Positions 46,000-51,313 of a stretch of 51,313 nucleotides of DNA are shown here, piece after piece. Location of the stretch: assembly GCF_015062935.1 (NCBI RefSeq), contig NZ_SUTM01000013.1, positions 1-51,313 of the forward strand, in the 5' to 3' direction. Every line of letters begins with the position of its first letter. The stretch's first letter is position 1. Source of the DNA: Methanobrevibacter sp. GTDB lineage: Archaea; Methanobacteriota; Methanobacteria; Methanobacteriales; Methanobacteriaceae. Made by a program: the position numbers and the translations under genes. Below the pieces are notes generated by a model. The model was not told where the DNA came from, searched no databases, and saw only the letters and a list, made by a program, of their open reading frames with translations.

Positions 46000-47424
46000 T
46001 CAAATCAGTTTTGCAACAACCCATTCATTAAACAGGATGAACTGAACTTCCGCCTGCGTTGATGAGGTATTTTTAATTTCTTCTGCACTGGCAACTTCCT
46101 TGATTAATGTATATTTGCTGTTTGCAACATAACCTACAGTTTCGCCATTGATATCAATGCGTATTGCATACCTGTCATATGGATTGTCAGGTTCCTTTAT
46201 CAAATCAACAACTGTTCCCTCACTAAATGGTGCTAAACCCTGATAGTTGTAGATTCCGGTGATGTTGATGTATCTTTTGCCGGGCTTTAATTTTTTAAGC
46301 TTACTTTCCGCCTTGCTAACCTTATCATAGTTTCCGGCTGCAATGGCACGGCAGATCCGTCCTTTAACAGGGTCTCCAAGCTGGCATAAAATATCTGCTT
46401 TGAGGTTTAGATACGGCCCGTTGTCGCAGGTATCGGGAAGTACTTTCAATGCCCTGTTGACAAGCTTCAGATGCTCGGGCGTTACGTCCTGCATAATTAC
46501 CCTGATTTCCAGTTTGGATTTGATGCATTCGGCTTCGCATTCAGCCCTGCTTTTTAAAATTTCTTTTTCAAAATTGCCTTTGGTCAGTGCAATGTCATAA
46601 TTTTTAAGGGCCTCTTCATAGCGAAAGCCTCCCTGAAGTATTTTGGCCTTTCTCATGTAGTCAAATGCAAGATTTTTTGATTTGATTTCAATGGCTGAAT
46701 CGATTAAAATCAGCGCCTCGTCGAACATCCTGTCATTTTCATATATCTTCCAGGCAATTGATGATAAGACATTCCCTTTAACTTCCATATCATCATTTCT
46801 TCCAGAGCGAATAAACCTGCTGATAGCATGTTTCAGTTCACGGTGATATTTTTCCCCCTCCTCATTATTTCCAAGCTTTTCATATGAATCTATGAGGAAA
46901 TGGGTTGTTCTTGAATAACATGAAATATTGAGGTTTTCCTCCAGGTCATCAAGCATCTTTAAAGCCCGTTCATATTCTTCAATAGCTTCGCTGTAGCGGC
47001 CTATCCTATATAGGAAATCGCCTTTATCTGCAATGTATCTGTAAACAAAATCAACACCTCCTTCAAAAGCAACTTCACGGCATGTGTTCCAGTAATTTTC
47101 TGCAGATGCGTAGTCTCCAAGCATTTCATATTCGCCTGCAATAGCTGACAGCATTATACAGTTTTCATTGTAATTCCATGCCGCATCATGAGCCCGCTTA
47201 AAAAATTCTATTGCGGAGAGATAATCGCCATTTTGTGACAACATCATCGCCTGGCTTTTAAATTGATCGTATCTGCGAATATTGTTGTCATCGTCACTCT
47301 CTTTGGGTACTATGCCCCCGCAGTGACTGCAGATATCAACTCCCAATATATAGTTATGGACCAAACCTGTGCGATTGGTGATTTTTCCCCCAACTCCTCT
47401 GGAACATGTGCAATATCTCCTCAT
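46000..47424 (-). CDS. TPR protein with N-terminal zinc motif and C-terminal HIRAN domain
   Basis: In this 474-aa protein the N-terminus carries CTCSRGVGG...DICSHCGG, a possible zinc site. Residues 60-370 are TPR repeats (SAIEFFKRAHDAAWNY, EAIEEYERALKMLDDL, EALKNYDIALTKG). The last 90 residues are a HIRAN domain (ITGIYNYQGL...KEPDNPYDRYAIRIDINGE...GYVANS), which binds 3' ends of DNA in HLTF/Rad5. This fusion suggests a scaffold recruited to damaged or stalled DNA. ATG 47424 is chosen over GTG 47433. Confidence 0.78.
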   Translation of the reverse strand: MRRYCTCSRGVGGKITNRTGLVHNYILGVDICSHCGGIVPKESDDDNNIRRYDQFKSQAMMLSQNGDYLSAIEFFKRAHDAAWNYNENCIMLSAIAGEYEMLGDYASAENYWNTCREVAFEGGVDFVYRYIADKGDFLYRIGRYSEAIEEYERALKMLDDLEENLNISCYSRTTHFLIDSYEKLGNNEEGEKYHRELKHAISRFIRSGRNDDMEVKGNVLSSIAWKIYENDRMFDEALILIDSAIEIKSKNLAFDYMRKAKILQGGFRYEEALKNYDIALTKGNFEKEILKSRAECEAECIKSKLEIRVIMQDVTPEHLKLVNRALKVLPDTCDNGPYLNLKADILCQLGDPVKGRICRAIAAGNYDKVSKAESKLKKLKPGKRYINITGIYNYQGLAPFSEGTVVDLIKEPDNPYDRYAIRIDINGETVGYVANSKYTLIKEVASAEEIKNTSSTQAEVQFILFNEWVVAKLI

Positions 47425-47440
47425 AATAACCACAAAGAAT

Positions 47441-47746
47441 TTATTTTTTGTTTTTCATTTCCTTTAACTGCCTTGAGAGATTGGAGAATGTACCGTCCTT
47501 TTCGCACTTTCTTGAAAGCTCATCGTCACCGTAGTGATGGTTTGCCCTTTCAATGAATGTGTATATTGTTATGATTTCTTCAAAAGTCAGTTTTTCTTTT
47601 GACAAATCCGCAAGTGAAGATTTTGAATACTTTTTCTCCATCTTTTCCAAATTTTTCATATAATCGAAATCTATGACCAGGCTCCTGCAGCTTTGACATA
47701 CCAGATACCCTTCAATGAGATTTTTTCCGCAAAACGGACATTTCAT
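47441..47746 (-). CDS. Small zinc-ribbon protein
   Basis: This 101-aa protein has CPFCGKNLIEGYLVCQSC (two Cys pairs) at the N-terminus, followed by charged helices (MKNLEKMEKKYSKSSLADL). It is likely co-transcribed with the TPR-HIRAN gene (16 nt apart). The function is unknown. Confidence 0.7.
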   Translation of the reverse strand: MKCPFCGKNLIEGYLVCQSCRSLVIDFDYMKNLEKMEKKYSKSSLADLSKEKLTFEEIITIYTFIERANHHYGDDELSRKCEKDGTFSNLSRQLKEMKNKK

Positions 47747-47771
47747 TTAAACATCCTCTTTAAATAACTGT

Positions 47772-48425
47772 TTAACTTAACTTTTCAGCCATCGCATCAA
47801 CAATAGCTTTTGCATTTTCATTTCTGCTTTCCACTTCACTTTCTTCAATCTGATTGAAAATGTCATTGTAGAATGTTTCGCCTTCACGGATGAAGCGGAA
47901 CTTGAAGTTGGATGATGTTGTGGCTATTTTAACTGTGCCGTAGCCTATAAGCTTGCCCATCAGTCCGTTGCTGTATGAAACAGAATCAATTTTGTTCAGC
48001 GGACTTTGCATTTGAGTGGTTGAAATCAGTCCTATCTTACCGAATACCCTTTTGTTTGTCAAAATCAAATCGTTGGTCCTGTATCCGATATATCTGATTA
48101 CAAGCCATATGAATCCGACGATTGTGAATATGTTGAAAAAGCCAAAAAATCCTAAAATAAAACCGTTATAAATATTCAATGAATTAATGAAAATAATAAG
48201 TCCTATTAAAAGCCCAAGACCGAATATTATAGACGGAAGTATCAAACATCCTTCATGTATCTGTGACTGTCTTATGACAAATTCCTCATCCATCATGTCG
48301 ATATTGTATGACCTGAACAGATTTTCAGCGAAAGATGAGCGCCCTCCGATTTTAGATCCGCATTCATCGCAAAAAACAGAACCTTCTGAAATTTCAGAAC
48401 CACAATTTCTACAATATTTTACCAT
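47772..48425 (-). CDS. Zinc-ribbon membrane protein with bacterial PH domain
   Basis: This 217-aa protein has an N-terminal zinc ribbon (Cys 5, 8, 19, 22: CRNCGSEISEGSVFCDECG). Two TM helices follow near residues 60-115, then a bPH2/YdbS-type domain (DLILTNKRVFGKIGLISTTQ...SPLNKIDSVSYSNGLMGK). This arrangement is common in archaea and Firmicutes. It is membrane-bound, and the role is not established. Confidence 0.82.
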   Translation of the reverse strand: MVKYCRNCGSEISEGSVFCDECGSKIGGRSSFAENLFRSYNIDMMDEEFVIRQSQIHEGCLILPSIIFGLGLLIGLIIFINSLNIYNGFILGFFGFFNIFTIVGFIWLVIRYIGYRTNDLILTNKRVFGKIGLISTTQMQSPLNKIDSVSYSNGLMGKLIGYGTVKIATTSSNFKFRFIREGETFYNDIFNQIEESEVESRNENAKAIVDAMAEKLS

Positions 48426-48534
48426 ATTATCACCATATAAATATTATATTGAATCCATATTATAATGATTTGGTGCTTTTAGAGTATTTTACATTAACTG
48501 ACCATAGTCGTTAAGACAAAACAATTCAGCACAA

Positions 48535-49434
48535 TTAAACCTGACAGCAGAACTTTTCAAAATCATCACAGAGGTCAAGGACAAATTCAATCTGGGGAAT
48601 GTCATGAATCCATTCTTCAGGTATGTCTTCATATCCGTAGTATATTCCTGCAAGACCTCCTGTAATAGCTGCAACTGTGTCAGTGTCACGGCCGAGATTG
48701 ACTGCCTTTAAAACTGCGCTTTTATAGTCTGATGTCTCAAGAAGACACCACAGAACTGCTTCAAGGGTTTTAATTACATAGCTGCGGCCTTCCTTAACGT
48801 CAAAGTCCATTTCAAATATGGCCTCAAAATCATCCAGATACTCATTGCCCTCATAGTATTTTTTGATTTTTTCACATGACCTTTGAATGTGTTCGGCGAT
48901 TTCAAGGTCGCATTCAAGCATTGACCTGGCGATTTCAGTGTACAGCACGCAGGCTATTTTTGATTTCGGATGTGCATGTGTCAGGGCGGATACGTTTTCC
49001 ACATCCGCATATGTTGCGTCTGGAATGAATGCCATTGGCAGTATTCTCATTAGTGATCCGTTTCCGTTGTCCCTGTCATCTCTTCCGCCACATTCAAAAA
49101 CGTTCAATCCGTCGTCAAATCTTATGATTGACTGGATTGTTGTGTTTCCAAAGTCGAATACCTCATACTGGCAGTATTTTGACTCGCTGACATATAGGTC
49201 AAACTCCATCATTATGTCTGTCAGGTCAATGTCATTTCTGTTTACTATGCTCTGCATTGTTGCAAGGGTCATTGATGTGTCATCGGACCATGTTCCCTTT
49301 GGCTGGTTGTATGTTCCGTGTCCCATCATTTCAGTTACGGGATTTTCCATCAGGTATTCCCTTGATTTGAACTCAACCGGCACTCCCAGCGCATCTCCTA
49401 CTGTCAAACCCACTATTCCGTCTTTGATTTTCAT
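48535..49434 (-). CDS. ADP-ribosylglycohydrolase (DraG family)
   Basis: This 299-aa enzyme removes ADP-ribose from proteins or other targets. MKIKDGIVGLTVGDALGVP, GTWSDDTSMT near residues 48-57 and NLGRDTDTVAAITGGLAG near 227-244 are the two Asp-rich metal-binding motifs of the family. A good AAGAGGTG site precedes the ATG. It is monocistronic, next to a small HTH regulator. The natural target is unknown; removal of toxin-made ADP-ribose is one option. Confidence 0.9.
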   Translation of the reverse strand: MKIKDGIVGLTVGDALGVPVEFKSREYLMENPVTEMMGHGTYNQPKGTWSDDTSMTLATMQSIVNRNDIDLTDIMMEFDLYVSESKYCQYEVFDFGNTTIQSIIRFDDGLNVFECGGRDDRDNGNGSLMRILPMAFIPDATYADVENVSALTHAHPKSKIACVLYTEIARSMLECDLEIAEHIQRSCEKIKKYYEGNEYLDDFEAIFEMDFDVKEGRSYVIKTLEAVLWCLLETSDYKSAVLKAVNLGRDTDTVAAITGGLAGIYYGYEDIPEEWIHDIPQIEFVLDLCDDFEKFCCQV

Positions 49435-49609
49435 GTTTAAACACCTCTTAAAAAGCAGCTGATATATATGCCAAATTAAATATTGGGCATGATTTTTAAA
49501 ACGTTAATGTTAATGTAAGATAACCCCAACCAGATTAAATCAAAACTCTTTAATCTAAAAATAATCCGGACAGGTTTTGTGATGGTTGTATCTGAAAATA
49601 CCTGGAAAA

Positions 49610-49897
49610 TCACCTGTCGGATTCTTCCAGATTTTTAGCTATTTCCTCTCCCAGATTTGTAAGCCTGTAAAGACGACCTTTTCGGTATTCCTCATTGATG
49701 CATTCTGCAATTCCTGCCTTTTTAAGCTCACCCAATACCTTGGAGATATGGTTTCTTCTTATTCCGGATTCCTCTGCAATCCTTGTCGGTGTTTCAACCT
49801 CCCCGTTTTTCAGGACATTGACTGTCCTTTTTCTGTAGTCGCTTACTTCAACATATGAAAACTTCTTCAAGTCCTCATCATTCATTTTAGGTTTCAT
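49610..49897 (-). CDS. Winged-helix transcriptional regulator
   Basis: This 95-aa ArsR/MarR-like winged helix has ETPTRIAEESGIRRNHISKV as its recognition region and GRLYRLTNLGEEIAK as its wing and last helix. An inverted repeat ATGTTAA/TTAACAT lies at its start, so it may regulate itself. If translation begins at the later ATG (49885, MNDED), the repeat would be fully upstream. Confidence 0.8.
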   Translation of the reverse strand: MKPKMNDEDLKKFSYVEVSDYRKRTVNVLKNGEVETPTRIAEESGIRRNHISKVLGELKKAGIAECINEEYRKGRLYRLTNLGEEIAKNLEESDR

Positions 49898-49919
49898 GTT
49901 AAGTATATATTATTAACAT
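49896..49919. promoter_or_regulatory. Operator-like inverted repeat at the HTH gene
   Basis: ATGTTAA (49896-49902) and TTAACAT (49913-49919) are perfect complements around an AT-rich centre that looks like a TATA box. A repressor bound here would cover the promoter. Confidence 0.5.
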
Positions 49920-49975
49920 ATTAAATATACTTTTGCGTTAAGCAACTAACCTGTTTTTAATGTTTTAGTCATAGT

Positions 49976-50269
49976 TTAGAGTTCGAAATTGAAGCTTACC
50001 GCTGTGAATTTCATTCCGCTGTCCCTGATTTTTTTGGATTTGATTTCAACATTTCCGTACTGCTTCAGAAATGTGTTGATTTCACCTGAAACAGCATGGT
50101 AGTTTTTTCGGTCATAAACCCTGTAGTTTCCCATGAACTTGATTGAATCGCTTTTCTTTAAAACATTGACCTGGTCAAGCCTGAATGATTCGCCGTTTTT
50201 CTCGAGAACGGAGTTGATCTTTTCCACTATTTCCTCTTTGATTTTCTGCTTTTCATCATCGCTTATCAT
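49976..50269 (-). CDS. Hypothetical protein
   Basis: This 97-aa protein is mostly helical at the N-terminus (EEIVEKINSVLEKNGES) and strand-rich after (SIKFMGNYRVYDRKNYHAVS). No family is recognised. A simple alpha-beta fold is likely. Confidence 0.6.
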   Translation of the reverse strand: MISDDEKQKIKEEIVEKINSVLEKNGESFRLDQVNVLKKSDSIKFMGNYRVYDRKNYHAVSGEINTFLKQYGNVEIKSKKIRDSGMKFTAVSFNFEL

Positions 50270-50390
50270 GATATCACTTCAAAGTTCTTTACATGGCAGT
50301 CAATAAAGCGTTTTACCATTGTTACTTATTTATATTGGATGAATTAAAAAAGTTTTTATATGGATATGCAAAATTATTTGGGTGATTGTT

Positions 50391-50699
50391 ATGTATGAAT
50401 GTCCTGACTGTGGAGAAAAAGTTGACGAAGATGATGTGGAATTTAACTGCCCGTACTGCGGCGAAAGTGACATGGGCGAAGGTTTCTACACCTGTGAAAA
50501 CTGCGGAACACTATTTGATTATGCAGGAGACCTGTGGGAATGTGAATCCTGTCATAACGGAGAATTTGAAGAAACATCCCCTGAAGATAAAATGGTGGAA
50601 TACTGTCCCGAATGCGGAGAAGAGCTTGAAGATTCTGATTACTGCTACTTCTGCGGATGGCCGAACAATCAGGGATGGATCGGTGAAAATTACGAATAA
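50391..50699 (+). CDS. Triple zinc-ribbon protein
   Basis: This 102-aa protein has six CxxC pairs (CPDC, CPYC, CENC, CESC, CPEC, CYFC), enough for three zinc sites, and is very acidic. ATG 50391 is chosen because GGGTGAT lies just upstream; GTG 50382 is in frame. It is a likely protein- or RNA-binding adaptor. The function is unknown. Confidence 0.75.
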   Translation: MYECPDCGEKVDEDDVEFNCPYCGESDMGEGFYTCENCGTLFDYAGDLWECESCHNGEFEETSPEDKMVEYCPECGEELEDSDYCYFCGWPNNQGWIGENYE

Positions 50700-50747
50700 A
50701 TTACTCAAAATCCATAATTTATCCAAAATGAAAAAAAAAACGAAATC

Positions 50748-51170
50748 CTAACTGACGAGACCGTCTATCGCACCGAAAAGTTCCCCGTAACTTTTAAAAA
50801 GGCTTTCCATCTCATCAGCATTTTTGGATGTGAAAACTGCCTTTATCCTGTCTTCCTTTTTAAATATTTTAACCTGTTCATCTTCACGGATATCTAAAAT
50901 CAGTGATTTGATTATATTGTATTTTTCCTCTGTGAGGTTGTACATCCTGTGGTGGTTGACTATGTCCATCGCATGAATTATTCCGTTTTCCGGCATGTCA
51001 ATGCATGAGGACATCCTTATCTTGGTATCCATGTAGTATGGAGCCTCTATCTTGTCACTTCGAAGCACGATTGAAATCTTTGATATCACATGGTCGTCAT
51101 TTGATTTTTCATTTACATAGTTAATCATCCCAAACTGTTTGATGTTTGCACCGTCATTCATGAAATTCAT
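50748..51170 (-). CDS. Hypothetical protein
   Basis: This 140-aa protein is not recognised. It has mixed strands and helices (NEKSNDDHVISKISIVLRSD...MDIVNHHRMYNLTEEKYNII) with no signal peptide or TM segment. It converges with the zinc-ribbon gene. Confidence 0.58.
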   Translation of the reverse strand: MNFMNDGANIKQFGMINYVNEKSNDDHVISKISIVLRSDKIEAPYYMDTKIRMSSCIDMPENGIIHAMDIVNHHRMYNLTEEKYNIIKSLILDIREDEQVKIFKKEDRIKAVFTSKNADEMESLFKSYGELFGAIDGLVS

Positions 51171-51205
51171 GGTAATATATTGTTTTTAGAGATATTTAAC
51201 ATTAT

Positions 51206-51313
51206 TATAAAAATCATCGCAGTATAAGTCAACAAAAATCAAAAAATAAAAATCATCGCAGTATAAGTCAACAAAAATCAAAAAATAAAAATCATCGCAG
51301 TATAAGTCAACAA
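51206..51313. repeat. 39-bp tandem repeat at the right edge
   Basis: The core ATCATCGCAGTATAAGTC starts at 51213, 51252 and 51291, giving an exact period of 39 bp over 2.6 copies, identical throughout, and the repeat runs out of the window. The units abut with no variable spacers. Confidence 0.9.

Noticed and set aside
51206-51313. Possible CRISPR array
   Set aside because: The 39-bp units are identical end to end with no variable spacers, and no cas gene is present. It is a plain tandem repeat.

Overview
The window looks like a chromosomal segment of a gut-type methanogenic archaeon, most likely Methanobrevibacter or a close relative. This is inferred from the strongly AT-rich sequence, archaeal TATA boxes close to starts (for example 29477-29487 and 41872-41883), purine Shine-Dalgarno sites of the GGAGG/GGTGA type, a secreted adhesin-like protein with Ig-like repeats, and many small zinc-ribbon proteins. 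No rRNA or tRNA gene was found. Several genes are broken or duplicated.

Left part (1-7.6 kb, all minus strand): a hairpin resembling the end of an IS200/IS605 element, a Rad3/XPD-like helicase cut short by an in-frame stop, and a compact operon of UvrD-like helicase-nuclease, AAA ATPase, a PD-(D/E)XK-like protein and a small Cys-rich protein.

Middle part (7.7-32.3 kb): a very AT-rich defence island. One long, tightly packed minus-strand series runs from 27.6 kb down to 7.7 kb: PLD/SNF2 helicase, DUF4391 protein, three type III Mod methyltransferases in tandem, a type III Res subunit, a degenerate Res-like protein fused to an HTH and two zinc ribbons, a frameshifted DUF1802 gene, a PD-(D/E)XK-DUF5655 protein, and an McrB-like/LlaJI-McrC-like pair. 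Two tiny ribbon-helix-helix genes diverge from the top of the series, facing an operator-like palindrome. Then come a SAP-TPR protein, a small acidic protein, a GGCT-like/HEPN fusion and an EEP nuclease.

The main discovery is that all three mod genes carry a dinucleotide tract at the same place, just after the DPPY half of the methyltransferase: (TG)7, (TC)11 and about (GT)5 on the plus strand. In each gene the two halves are in different frames, and a gain or loss of exactly one dinucleotide restores an ORF of normal Mod length (about 626-638 aa). The three Mods share N- and C-terminal parts but have unrelated central target-recognition regions. This reads as a three-gene phase-variable type III modification system (up to eight ON/OFF states) in an archaeon, with every copy OFF in this sequence and Res intact.

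Right part (32.6-51.3 kb): a less AT-rich, host-like region. It starts with a truncated EEP paralog and a second PD-(D/E)XK-DUF5655 paralog, so the island boundary has related genes on both sides. Then follow a zinc-ribbon/HAD protein, an adhesin-like protein, two potassium-channel paralogs, a GT2-GtrA-membrane-protein cluster, a broken GGCT-like pseudogene, a secreted acetolactate decarboxylase, a structured locus of overlapping mini-ORFs, an SseB-like protein, a MORN-type gene with a duplicated tail, a TPR-HIRAN protein, zinc-ribbon proteins, an ADP-ribosylglycohydrolase, a small HTH regulator and several unknown genes. A 39-bp tandem repeat runs off the right end.
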